Source: Loxodes magnus (Eukaryota; Ciliophora; Karyorelictea; Loxodida; Loxodidae). Taken from it: 64,000 bases of DNA. The stretch lies in contig CAMPDV010000130.1 in NCBI GenBank assembly GCA_946699065.1, positions 496,001 to 560,000 on the forward strand. The letters are read 5' to 3'. Below are positions 24,029-35,341 of this stretch, piece by piece. The translations under genes and the position numbers were made by a program. Numbering within the stretch: the first letter of the stretch is position 1; every line of letters begins with the position of its first letter. Below the pieces are notes generated by a model that made no database searches, was not told where the DNA came from, and was given only the letters and a program-made list of their open reading frames with translations.

Positions 24029-24514
24029 ATGGGAGGAGAGTGCTGTGGTCGTGATTAGAAAAATTTAGAAAAAACTATCGTTTTTATTGGGCCTACAAAA
24101 TCAGGTAAAACTAGTATCATTTACTTTTTGAAAAACAAGTAGATGAAGAAATAATGTGAAGAAACTAAAAATATCCAATAAGACTCATTTGAGTTTTAAG
24201 GAAAAAAATATGAGTTAAAAGATGTTCCGTCTTATAATGATTAAGTTAAAGCTGATGCTTGGGTATACGTTATGGATAACAACAATCCTTAGTAAGTTTA
24301 GGAATTGAATGAGTTCTTAAAAAACTAAGATGAAAAGACTCCAGTTCTTCTTTTAAAGAACAAAAATGACTTATCTGGATAAGCATAACAAGTTGATGAA
24401 TCCAAAATATAATGGGGAAAAGTATAAAATTATAAAATATTAAAGACCAGCAATAATGGAGAAAAAGTAGAGATGGGATTTGAATGGTTGCATCAAGAAT
24501 TATGCAAAAATTGA
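24029..24514 (+). CDS. ARF-like small GTPase, copy 4 outside the repeat (161 aa)
   Basis: Starts MGGECCGRDQKN, with an N-terminal linker different from the unit copies, and ends ELCKN then UGA. P-loop GPTKSGKTS, NKND and DVPSYND are present; the last two thirds are almost the same as the unit copies. The 5' flank differs from the units, while the first ~25 bases of 3' flank match copy 3. So the homology is largely limited to the gene: it is an older duplicate since homogenised, or a gene-conversion partner. Trp is TGG. The antisense frame at 24270-24524 is a shadow. Confidence 0.85.
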
Positions 24515-26540
24515 ACAAAAACAATTTATTTAAATCATCATTTCTTAATTTAAAGTTTATAATATATGTTCTAAGATAAAAAACTGAGCATAATTAGATT
24601 TTCTTTAAAATTTTAATACATTACATGATTATTTATGAAATTATTTATTTTAAGGTTAAAAATTAAGAAATATATTTAATAGTTGAATGTTTTTTTAATT
24701 TATTTTAAGCTGAAATTCTATACAAAATAAACGAAGCTTTTTCTTAAAAATAATTTAAAATGAAATTATACTATTTAATATATAATTTCTTTTTCTTTTT
24801 CTTAGATTATTAAATTTTAATATTTTATAATTTGTATTTTTTCTAATTTTCGTACTTTAAATTTTAAATTTTAAGTATGAATTTTCTTAATTGTAATTTC
24901 CTCAACAATAAGATAAATTTATTTATTTTTAAGTCGATTAAATAACTAGAATTAAATTTCTTATTTTTCTTTTTAACTTAATAAGAATTTTCCTTTTATT
25001 ACTTGTCATTCAAATAATAAAAATCGAAAATAAAATATATAAAATTCTCTTCATTGCTATTTTTCAAGTTTAACACAAAAACTATTCTAAAATTGAATTT
25101 CTATTTTGTTAGTACCAAAATATATCAACTTAAAAGATAAATTTATTATAATCATATAAAATATCTTCTTTAATCTGGAATAAATTATCTTGTCTGCTTG
25201 TATTTCTTAAGAAAAATATTAATACTCTAGCATTCTTATTACTTTATATAAATAAAGCATTCTTTATTTTAACTCATTCAATAATGGTTTTTTACTATTT
25301 TTTCAAATTGAATCTTCTTTATTGAAAATCCTTTTAATTAAAACGTCTATCTAAATTCAAATGAAGACATATTTTTTAATTTTTTCTTATTTATTTAGTT
25401 TGAAGTTTGAAGTTCTATTTCTAAAAATTTATTTTCAATTTTTTATCTTATTCAAAAATTTAGAATCACACTCTATTCATTTTTTGCTATAATTATAGAT
25501 GTTAAAAAATAGAATTAATACCAATTTTTCTAATAAACTAAATAAAAAGCGATACATTAATTATTAAGAATATAGATGCCTAGTTATTTCTAAATTTGCT
25601 TTAATTTATTAAAAGCTATTTAAAAAGATTGGGGAATTTGGAGCCAAATAGATACATAGTTTTGAGTAAAATCTAAAATTTTTTGACTATAAATATAAAA
25701 TTTTTAAGATAAATAGGCTAAAAATCATTTTTATTCGTTCATTTTAAGTTTGGCTCTGTAAACATATATAACTCTTTGGCAAAGCTTTAAAAATATCATA
25801 AGAAAAAAATTAATTTTTTTTCTAACTTTATTCGAAAAAGATCAATCATGACTGAAGCATCAATATATTAAATCTTTTAAGATCCAATAACCTATCAAAA
25901 CTATCTTTTCTGAACACAGAACTTGAATTTATTCAAGTTTACTGAGATTTTAGCCTCTAAACGATTGAACACAGTTCTACTTAGGTTTTTAAACTTCAAT
26001 AAAGCAAAATTAATAAACCTATTTAATCTAAAATAAATCTTAAAATTTCTAAATATTTATAAATAAATAAAAAAATTAAAGGGTTTATTTTTATATTTTA
26101 TCTCTTCCAAACTAATTTATTTATAGTGAATTATTAGTGAGATAAAAAACAAAAATTTTAATTTTCTATTTTGATAATTTTGATAAATTTTTAATAACTA
26201 AATTAAAAAAAAAAGTAAAAAAGCCCTTAAATATAATAATTAATTTACGCTCCTTGATAAAATTTAATATATTAATTTTATGAAATTTCTTAACCTATGA
26301 TAAATAAAAAGATATATAATCTAATTTTAAAGAACGGATTATTAATAAAATCCATATAATTAATTTCTTCTATTTAGAACTAACTTTTTCTTTTATCTTT
26401 TTATAACTTTTATAGTATGATTTAGATTTAGTTGTAAATTTAAGTTTGTACTAAAATATTAAAAATTGTTTGTTATAGCACAAATAAAAACGCAAATAAA
26501 ATTAAAATAGATCGACTATAGTAAGTGTTGTTAACAAGTC
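24515..26540. other. Long AT-rich spacer
   Basis: Mostly low complexity. A stretch around 25840-26000 is less AT-biased and open on both strands (plus-strand MTEASIYQIFQDPITYQ), but no strand could be preferred and no domain is visible. Confidence 0.4.
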
Positions 26541-26544
26541 GAAA

Positions 26545-27675
26545 GCAAAAAAACTTGAAAATGTATAAAAAGAAGAAATTTAATCAAAAAAATTTTTGTG
26601 TAAAAAGATGTTGATAATTACGCCAATTTATCTCCTTTACTAGCCATTCATGAAAAGAGTAACATAGTAATTGAGATTTAATAGTAAACATAAGATTAAA
26701 ATGATTTTTTAAAGCTAAAAAAAAATTGAAAAAGAAGAAAATCCGTAAAAATTAGATTATTCTACTATAAAACAAGAGGAATTTTAAAATTTGCAAGCAA
26801 AACAATTTTAAGTATCTGAAGCTGAATATTTATGATAATTAAAAAAATAGATACAAATTTTGTCATAAAGAGAAAAGATATAAGTCATAGATTTAATAGC
26901 AGATGAGAAAGGGATGATATTCCAACTAAATGAATGCAAAAGATATTTATTTATAAAAATCAAAATAATAGAAAGATTAAACCTGCTTAGGTAAATTTTT
27001 AAGAGAGAAAAGTAAATTTTTGGAGTTTAATTTGATGCAAATAGATTATTTTGTGAAGATGATACATTAAACGGAAAGAGAAAAGGAAGTAGAATTTAAT
27101 TTATGTTATAAAGAAGTTAAGTGCAAAGGATAATTTGCAATTGATAAAGGACATGGAAGAATTTTTTGTTTTAGAAGAAAATTTTGGAATAGAAATAATA
27201 ACTTAAAGATATTTGAATGACAAAGTAAGAAAAAGAAATATTATTTTTAAAGAAAGGAAACTTCTATGAAAATAATTGAGGATAGATAGTTTACTATGAA
27301 TACAGGATTATGAAATTTTATATCGGGAATTAGTATGAATGTGATTAGAAAGAATTAAAAAAATTAAATGAATATTTATATTACATAATAAAGACAGTCA
27401 TGAATAAAACTACGCATAAAATAAATATTAGAAAAGGAAATTTTTATTTGACAACATTGTGAATATTAACGAGCCAGATAAGTAGGATGATGATAAAAAT
27501 ATAAATAAAAAAGAAATTAATTATTATGAAAATATTTATTTGCATAGAGACGAACGAAAAGCTGGAGAAAGCATGGAATTAAAATTTCTATTAAGATTAT
27601 TTATCAATTTTAAAAAGAAAATTTCTGAACGAAAATTAAAGGGAAAACAGTCATAAATTCTTTAAAAACACGAAA
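26545..27675 (+). pseudogene. Decayed or intron-rich coding region with a MORN-like piece
   Basis: Protein-like sequence appears in successive frames. The first is at about 26720-26960 (KLDYSTIKQEEF, VIDLIADEKGMIFQ), the next at about 27090-27340 (GQFAIDKGHGRIF, which looks like a MORN repeat), the last at about 27349-27660 (NEPDKQDDDKN, LHRDERKAGESMEL). The last change is exactly bridged by a 16-nt GT-AG segment at 27333-27348, a credible tiny intron. The earlier change has no obvious intron, so this may be a decaying gene. Trp includes UGA. Function unknown. Confidence 0.35.
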
Positions 27676-28377
27676 TTAACAATAAAGTTATGAAATTAAT
27701 ATTTTTAATTTCAGATATAAATAAATAAAAATAATTCTAACTTTAAAGGACTAAACATTAATGTAAAATCCTGGGTTTTCAGTGAATTATTAGTTTGATT
27801 TTAGGATATAAAATTAAAATTAAAAAAATTATTAATAAATATTAAGACTTTTCCATTGTAATATGTTTATATCCTTAATTTTTAATATACGAATTTCAAA
27901 GTATTTTATTTAATTTATTAACAAAAAAAATAAAATTTTGGATATTTAATTTGTAACTTTTCCATTAATTTTAAGTTTATTCTAAATCCAAATAATTTAT
28001 TTTATTTTTATATTAATTTCACTTAAAAAATATTATTATTAATTGAAGAAAACTCTATTTTTATATTGTAAAAATATTTTAAGGAATTATAGATTTTCTT
28101 TAAACATATAATAATATTAAAAATAATAAATATTTCTACTTTTTTTTTTATTTTAAGAATAAAGTAAAAATTTAAAATTGTTTCAATCACATTTTTTTTC
28201 TATCTAAATATTTTAAAAAAAAAATTATCTAAATAAAAAGATATTAAAAAATAATAAGAAATAATATTTATGATTAAACCTTCACTGGACTCTTCTTATT
28301 TCCAAAGTTAATATTAAAAATTATTTAATTTTTTTATTGCTTCTATAATGTTATTTTTATAAATAAATAAAAATGAT
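27676..28377. other. AT-rich spacer
   Basis: Homopolymer-rich A/T sequence; nothing recognised. Confidence 0.45.
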
Positions 28378-28441
28378 TATAGAATGCAAAGCTCATTGGC
28401 GCGCAACTCTTTCTACTTTTTTCGCGCGATCAACATCCATT
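28378..28441 (-). repeat. Very short SINE family A copy (internally deleted)
   Basis: On the minus strand it reads ATGGATGTTGATCGCGCG, a family A head, joined almost directly to the common 3' box with GCGCGCCAATGAG. It contains both ends but almost no body, which supports the idea that head and 3' box are the essential parts. Confidence 0.5.
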
Positions 28442-28552
28442 TTAATATAAATAATAATCTATAAAGAAAATACCTTTATTGAAATTTCTTAAATCACGAT
28501 TTTTATGAAAAATTTAAATTTTATTTTATTAAAAAAATAAAATTGAAAATTT

Positions 28553-29135
28553 ATGTCTAGTTGTGCTTCTCTAATTATAGGAAAAATCCTGTTAAGGATT
28601 CTTAAGCGAACTAAACTAAATGTAATCTGAGATTCGAAAAAAAAAAATTTTTATTTTTTGAGAATAGATTTAAAACTTAACAATAAAATCTCTTGTCTAA
28701 TCAATAGTATGATAAAAAATTGAATAATCTTAGCATTAAATTTATTTAGCAGTAAATAACAAAAGATATGAGAGATGCTAGAATGAAATAAATTAAGAAA
28801 ATTAAGAAAAAAAACAAGATTTCAAGAGAAAGTAAGACTAGATATAATAACAGATTAACCTTCTAATTGAAAATCTATTTAGTTATTGGTGGTAAACTAT
28901 ATAAAAAGAAATTCTAAAACATGAAATTCAATAAATAGTGATAAAAAAAATGAAAAACGTTAATAATTCATACTTTGAGATAAAATTCAATAGGAGAAAA
29001 TTAGTATAGGAAAGTGAAGAAGATCAAAAAGTTTTCGAGAAATTATTGCTAAAATGTATAACTCCAGAAAAAGAAAAATACAAAAAATGAAATTTTAAAG
29101 AGGTTAACTTATTGATGAGTGGGAAACAACTATGA
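28553..29135 (+). CDS. Hypothetical charged protein with introns
   Basis: The N-terminal half reads NPVKDSQANQTKCNLRFEKKKF. A GT-AG segment of about 21 nt just after the ATG (28553) would put this in frame. The C-terminal half, in another frame, gives INLLIENLFSYWW, VQESEEDQKVFEKLLLKC and EKYKKWNFKEVNLLMSG and ends on UGA at 29133-29135. At least one more short intron is needed between about 28690 and 28760. Gln codons are mostly UAA/UAG and one Trp is UGA. It is predicted helical and soluble; no known domain was recognised. The exon borders are inferred, not proven. Confidence 0.45.
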
Positions 29136-29606
29136 TTAATTTTAATTACATATTTTTGCTAGCCTATTTTTCAAAACCAAAATTGTTTTAAAGCTTATTT
29201 TTAAATTTTTAAACTAAAAGAGTTTTATTGATTTCTACAACTGTAAGAATTTCTTTCTTCAATTATAGACATAAGTAAATTTTTTATGTTTTTTAAATAT
29301 AATCTTGATATCAATTTTTTATTACTCTTGCTATAGTCTCATCTTTTATTTCTTCCTTTTTTTGCTTTTTTTAAAGCTTATAATATTATATATATATAAT
29401 TTGCTATGTGAAGCACTATAACAAAAAAAAATAAAAAATATTTCTATTAAGATTGGTTTGAATATTTATTCTTTTTATTAATTAAATTTGTTTTGCCTAT
29501 AACTTTTATATAAATCTATTTTATTATTTCAATTACAAACAAAGATCTTTTTTGTTTACTTTATTAAGCCACCATTTTCATAAAAAAATTTGGAATAATT
29601 GAAAAA
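29136..29606. other. AT-rich spacer
   Basis: Nothing recognised. Confidence 0.45.
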
Positions 29607-29893
29607 ATGGTGGAAGCTGATATTAGTCTTCTTGACTACACTTTCTGGTTTTATGGCTAGGATCAAATTCTTTCCTGTCGCTGAGAAAGTCTCCGGTCAG
29701 AATCATTTTCTGAAGGGAACGCTGTCTTTGAGATTATCAGCTTTTGGTAGGGGCCTGAAATCTAGCTACTCATAACGATGGAGCTCCCTAGCAGCTGTGT
29801 CTGGAGCACAACAGGATATCCCTTATATTCCTAAAAAGAGAGCATAGGGTCGTGCATTTGGAAAGGAGTTTTAGGTCCAAAAACTTTTTTAGT
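29607..29893 (+). repeat. Retroposon-like element, family E (longer copy)
   Basis: Starts AAAAAATGGTGG and is GC-richer than its flanks. The right two thirds match 816-1010. The left part (about 29610-29710) is absent from the shorter copy. No open frame of note. Confidence 0.5.
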
Positions 29894-29964
29894 TAAAATT
29901 AATTAATGAATAAAAAATGTTTTGGCAATATTTCTCAATTCATAAATTTTTATTTTCTTTAATT

Positions 29965-30350
29965 ATATAAATTATTATTTCGATTATCTCTCATAGAATT
30001 AACTTTTAGTGTCCATTTCTTTTAAGGCATAGGGCACACAATTTTTTTAGTAATTTTAAGCTTAGATCTGATTCCTGTTTAAATTAAATTAACTCACTAA
30101 TAAATTAAAGTTCAACTACTTCTAATCGAATCAACAAATAATTAATTTCCGATTTGACCTAAACTTACTTTCACTATCGGTTCTCCTCTTTTTATGGTAA
30201 TCATTATCATATCGATTAATTCTCAAAGAGTTAACTATAACTGTCCATTCTCTTTTAGAGACAATTAATCTAAATACTATTAAAATCCTATTATTTTTTA
30301 TTATAGAAAACAGAAATAAAAGCAAAAAAATGTTTTTCTCAATCAAAATT
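29965..30350 (-). CDS. Possible fragment of a duplicated Trp-containing domain
   Basis: Two segments about 235 bp apart on the minus strand resemble each other at protein level: KREWTVIVNSLRINR near 30260 and KKWTLKVNSMRDNR near 30020. This suggests a duplicated small domain, loosely like a Myb/SANT start, but only the Trp and basic residues support that. Frames differ, ends are unclear, and the intervening sequence is AT-rich. Confidence 0.22.
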
Positions 30351-30639
30351 TCTTAAAATTTAAGTATTTTATCTTTGTTTTGCTACTATAATGTTGATTT
30401 AACTTATTTCAGTCATTTTATAATCAAAAATTATTAAAAATTTTACTATAATATAAGAAGCTTTTGGTTAAAAGGATAATTTCATCATTGATAAATAGAG
30501 ACAAAATTGAACTTAGAGTAATAGTACTTTGACATTATATTAGTTAATCATGTGTAGGAGTGTTTTTTGTTTGCTTTCTTATATAAATTAATTGTTTTAA
30601 TCCCATTTCTTATAAAAAAGAGGTAAGATAGAATTGACT

Positions 30640-31170
30640 ATGGATTCCGGTAACTCGCAATCGAGCAAACGGAAGTGCGAATTTAATACTGAACATCAAC
30701 ACTGTTTGGAAGCTTTCATTTTTGAGGGCGAAATCATTCCAATCTGATCTCACCCTTTCTAGTTTTTCTTGAGGAAAGGTAAGTATTATATAGGTGAAGC
30801 AAGAAATTAAACCCTTATGTGGGTTAAATAAAACCGAAAGAAGAACTTATTTGAATTGAATTTAATTCCCTTACTTAAATAAAAGAAATAAAACCTAATC
30901 TCACAAAATAAATAATGTCTTAATTGGAAAATTAAATTTCATAACTAAGTTATCTAGTTTAATTAAATTACCACTTTTAAACAGGAAAAGCTAATAATTA
31001 AGATTAATTAAAGATAAGATAGAATCTACATTAATCAATTCTTTCTCTACTTAAAACTAGATTTCTAATAGAAGATAAATTTTCAAAGAATAGAATAAAT
31101 AAGAATTAAATCTTTATTATTATAATACTTCTAAATATAATTTTAGTAAAAATGTATTTTAAATAACTGA
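30640..31170 (+). CDS. Hypothetical ORF with a GC-richer 5' third (176 aa)
   Basis: Open from ATG (MDSGNSQSSKRKCEF) to UGA at 31168. The first ~65 residues are compositionally normal (EAFIFEGEIIPIWSHPF, with UGA as Trp). The rest is AT-driven I/K/N/Q sequence and may be untranslated or chance. The ATGGA start in mixed-composition DNA resembles the start of the retroposons here, so this may be another element head rather than a host gene. Confidence 0.3.
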
Positions 31171-31203
31171 AAGAAATTTATTTATTTATTATTATTTAAA
31201 AAA

Positions 31204-31712
31204 ATGGACATCGGCTGTGGTCAGGAAAACAAGAAGGCAATCTGGTGCAGTATATACTGCATTGAGAGTAATCTCGTATTAGATGCCACAACGGGGAAGG
31301 CTGGACAAACTGGGAAGAGACAAGTCTTACTTGTCTGAGGGTACTCGCTAGCAGTATGAAAGTTTGACTGACAGGCTTTCTAATTAATGATTTAATAACT
31401 AATTCTTATTGTGACCTTATTCAAGAAGACTGGAGTATTTGATTCAAGATTCGAGAATAATCTTTAATAAGTAGATTTCCCATTTGGAGAAGCTGACGTG
31501 ACTTATAGGACGAATAGAGTTTTAGATCTAGATATCTTTAAAGGTGAATTATTAAAATTTGAAGGAAAATATCTTACCTTATTTTTTACTTTTTCCTCAA
31601 TAATATTCCTAGACTTAGAATACAACAAGAAGCATGAGAATATTTTTCCTTAATATTAAAAATTAATATTGAAAGAACTGCGCGCCAACAAGGTGCTACA
31701 CATTCTATAATA
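31204..31712 (+). repeat. SINE-like retroposon, family A, longest copy
   Basis: Starts ATGGACATCGGC after AAAA and ends in the common 3' box (about 31672-31712, AAGGTGCTACA). It matches 8047-8440 and 59796-60182 along most of its length, with about 100 extra bases near 31500-31620. It lies about 70 bp upstream of the MORN gene start. Confidence 0.7.
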
Positions 31713-31783
31713 AGCATTATTTATTTAATTATTTTATTTGAAATAAATACAATTTTTATATATAATCATATAACAAAAAAAAT

Positions 31784-33720
31784 ATGGAAAGAAAAATGAT
31801 GAAACTTATGATAATTTCGGTATTAGTATTCTTTTTAATGATTTTTTTCACTTTTTATTTATGGATAAACTGAAATAAATAAAGCTATATTAATTAGATT
31901 ATAATAAACCAAAAATAAAGAGAAAAGATTTAGGATTTAAAAATAGAAGATAGTGAACTAGGATATGGAGTTTAAGTATTAAATGGAGATAAGTATTCAG
32001 GAAATATTTTTGAGGGATAAAAATAAGGTATGGGAACTTTATGATTTGCAAATGGAGATATTTATATAGGAGATTTTTCTAAAAATTAAAAACATGGATA
32101 CGGCTCTTATACTTATAAAAATGGAGATAAATTCGAAGGTTATTATGTTCAAGATTTAAAAGAAGGAAATGGAAACTTTTCTTATGCTAATGGAGATAAA
32201 TATTTTGGAGAATATGTAAAAGATAAAAAGTAAGGAAAGGGAATTTTTATTTATAGAAACGGAGATAAATATGAGGGAGAATTTTTGCTTGATAAATTTC
32301 ATGGATATGGAATTTAATTATATAATAATAATAATAATAATATACTTAAAGTTAGTAGAGTTTTGCATTCTCTGGAATTGCAACCAGTTCCTGCGGACAG
32401 CTTTTTTAACGTGGGTGTGATCCACGACCTTTTTATTAAGTGGAAGGTTACCACTGTAACCGTTCAAGTGGTCTTGCAAAAAGCTTTTATTTGTAGATCC
32501 CTGTTGGAGTTATTCATAGTTTATTGAGTTATCTCCATGTTCTTTTCTGCTCTTATTCGTTTATTTTCTTTCACTATCAACAGTTTTTTAAAATATGTTG
32601 ATTTGATTTGCAACATCAACAAAGTTTGTATTATTGTCTTTATTTCGTTCTTTTTTATGATAATTTATTTTCTATATTTTCTAATCTTTTAATGAAACTT
32701 GTAGCAATCATTTCTTTTTCTGGATTCAATTCTGTTTTTAATTCTATTGGTATTTTTTCTATTTCCATTTTTGTGTCGTATTTAAAATTTTATTATGATT
32801 AAGTTCAGAGTTATTCTTCCGTTATTAATTTGCTACAAATAAGTTATCTTCTAAGTATTAGTAATTCGTTGTTCTAATCTTCTATATTACTCATTAGTTC
32901 CCGTATTTTTTCGCCTAAGTTGTAAGTTGTTTCTTCATAATTTGAGATTACTTTTTACATTTGGTCTAATTAAATTTAAAGTTTTTGATTAGTTTCGTTT
33001 TTAGGTTAACTTATCTCTATTTATCCTACCATAACTTTACCTTCTGAAGAAGAGCTTGACTCCTCCTATTGTTATTATTTTTTCTAAATTTCTTTTGCCG
33101 CTTTTCTCTTTAGGTTTCTAAGTTAATTTTTTGAGAGTCGAAGAGATTAATCCATTTTATTAATTAATTGAATTTAATTATATATAGATGGAAGTATATA
33201 TGAAGGAAGATGGATGTAAGGATTAAAGTTTGGTAAAGGAAGATTTAATTTTTCAAATGAAGGTATATATGAGGGTGATTTTTTACTAGATAAAAGGCAT
33301 GGAAATGGAAAAATGAAATACAAAAACGGAGATTATTATGATGGATAATGAGAAGAAGATTAAAGACATGGAAAAGGAAAATTAAAAACTTTAGAGTGAG
33401 ATAGATACGAAGGATAATTTCATTAAAATAAAAAGCACGGATACGGTGTTTTTAAATATAAAAATGGAGATAGATTTGAAGGATATTTTGTAAAAGATTT
33501 AAAATAAGGCGAAGGAGTTGAATTAAAAAATGATATGAAGATATATTAAGGAGAGTATTAGAATAACTCAAGATTTGGAAAAGGAATTTAATTTATTTAA
33601 TAAATAGGAAAGCATGAAGGAATTTGAGTTGGTAAAAACTTTACTGGCAAGGTTAAGTTTACTGATATTTAAGGAAAGGTAGAAATTTTAAACTTTGATC
33701 AAGACTTCTAAGGATAATAA
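31784..33720 (+). CDS. MORN-repeat membrane protein gene split by an insertion
   Basis: The N-terminus has one hydrophobic segment (about residues 9-28, ISVLVFFLMIFFTFYLW), so it is likely membrane-anchored. Five MORN repeats follow (for example GDKFEGYYVQDLKEGNGNF) up to 32324. Six more MORN repeats continue at 33170-33600 (for example IYEGDFLLDKRHGNGKM). MORN proteins bind lipids or scaffold the cell cortex. The two parts are separated by an 845-bp minus-strand ORF1-only element flanked by the 15-bp duplication GAATTTAATTATATA (32310-32324 and 33170-33184). The empty site reads straight through. In-frame UGA falls at positions where MORN repeats favour Trp or aromatics (GTLWF, GQWEED). After about 33720 no in-frame UGA occurs before the next retroposon, so the C-terminus is unresolved. 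As it stands the gene is interrupted unless the element is removed. Confidence 0.8.
32325..33169 (-). mobile_element. ORF1-only LINE-like element inside the MORN gene
   Basis: Minus strand. It encodes a CCHC knuckle CWCCKSNQHILKNC near 32600 after a coiled-coil-like region. The 3' end (left) has stem-loops, including CTGG-TTGCAATT-CCAG, and then a TTA microsatellite. A 15-bp target duplication flanks it. The single-ORF layout without reverse transcriptase and the long variable target duplication indicate LINE-type retroposition supplied in trans. It appears broken at protein level. Confidence 0.75.
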
Positions 33721-33942
33721 AACAAGAATAAAAACATAATTAAAATAAATTTAAAATCAAAATATTTTTAAACTTAGAATTAAAATTTTTATAGTAACAA
33801 TATAAATTAATTAAAATAATATTTAACTCAAAGTTTTAACTAATTTTATTTTAATAATTAATAGAAAATAAAAATAAAATTATTAAAAACTTAGCTAAGA
33901 AATTTATTTTTCCTATTTCTTTAATTTTATTAAAAAAATAAG

Positions 33943-34420
33943 ATGGAAAGTCATCTCCTTCGGATGCTGCTTGGAAGCCCAGCAAGGCAACAAATAATGA
34001 GCGCATACGGAGGTTAAATCGGAAGAAGAAAAACCTATAACAAGATGGAAGATATGACAAGCTGGAGAAATCTGAACGCTAGGAGGAAACTTTCTTCAAC
34101 ATAATTCTGGGAAATGTAGTGTAATCGCATATTGCATCCTGTGCTTTGAAAGAAAAAATTACAGGGACGTACCGCAGGAAGAGAAAAGAGAGAAAAGAGA
34201 GAAAAGAGAGAAAAGAGAGAAAAAAAGAGAGAAAAGAGAGAAAAGAGAGAAAAGAGAGAAAAGAGAGAAAAGAGAGAAAAGAGAGAAAAGAGAGAAAAGA
34301 GAGAAAAGAGAGAAAAGAGAGAAAAGAGAGAAAAGAGAGCCCTATAAACAAAAATATCGACATTAAATAAAATTAATTTAAAGAGCTGCGCACCAACGAG
34401 AGTGCTACGTGCTCTTTAGT
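33943..34420 (+). repeat. SINE-like retroposon, family B, with internal minisatellite
   Basis: Starts ATGGAAAGTCATC and ends in the common 3' box (about 34379-34420, GAGAGTGCTACGTGCTCT). Its body is unlike family A. The middle is filled by a 9-nt tandem repeat. The open frames on both strands at 34079-34370 are products of the repeat. Confidence 0.6.
34181..34339. repeat. 9-nt tandem repeat (AGAAAAGAG)n
   Basis: About 17 near-perfect copies of AGAAAAGAG with one slightly longer unit. It gives the artificial KERKER and FLSFLS reading frames. Confidence 0.9.
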
Positions 34421-34661
34421 CAAATTTATTTATTTATTTACTAATAAAATTTTAAAAAATATTAAAAAAAGAAAATCAGAGATTAAAAAACTTACCTAAA
34501 ATTGGTGAATAAAACAAATATAAATTTTAAATTTTAATTTAAAAAGTGCTTATTTAATTTAGATAACATTAAAATATATGCATAGTATTAAAAAATATTA
34601 ATAAAAAGATTTATAATATAAACTGAAGACAAATTATATTTGAATAATATATAGAAAAAAT

Positions 34662-35040
34662 ATGGAAACTAAGTTGTTATTCAGATTAGTAGGTAATTTG
34701 TCGCAGTGTATATTATCATACAAAAATCTCGTATTAGATTCCAAAGATAAAGGTGGACGGCCTCCTAGAGATAAGATTAATTTATTCTAGGGTTCTCTCT
34801 AGCAGTATGAAAGTCTGGTTAACGATTTAATATCGGAGCTTGATTAATCAGGTTGTGAAAAGCGAATCTCAGATCTTTTGATTTCACAAGGATGAATTGA
34901 AAAAGATAAGACTAAGAATAATTTAATTCTAGAAAAAGAATTTAAATTTATTCTAAATTTTTTTTCATGAGAATGAGATATCCTCTTTGGCCTTGCCTTT
35001 TCATTCTTCAGAATGAAAATCAAGAATAACAATTAATAGG
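34662..35040 (+). repeat. SINE family A, worn copy
   Basis: Starts TATGGAAACT and contains recognisable family A blocks (GCAGTGTATA, GGTTCTCTCTAGCAGTATGA). The right half is diverged and the 3' box is not recognisable. The minus-strand frame at 34844-35032 lies inside it. Confidence 0.45.
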
Positions 35041-35341
35041 AAGATAATTGATTTCAATTCTAAAAAACGGAGAGAAACAGAAAAATTAAAGTTTTAATTC
35101 GTGAAAAGTTAAACAAAGGCGACATTACGTTAATAACTTATAATAATTATTATATTCATTTTAGTGAAGATAAAATTATTAGAAGAAATAAAAAATATAG
35201 AAAAATTGAATAAAAAAAATGAACATAAAATAAATAAAATTATACTAATATATTAAAGATTTATTTAGTATTCTAAACAATATCTTTTTGTATAAAACAT
35301 TATGAAATTACTTAAATTAAATTAAATTAAATTTAAGTTAT

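Noticed and set aside
25840-26140. Small gene MTEASIYQIF
   Set aside because: Both strands look equally open and no domain or codon preference decides; left as spacer.
34079-34370. Long FLSFLSFLS (minus) and KERKERKER (plus) frames
   Set aside because: Translation of the 9-nt repeat in both directions.
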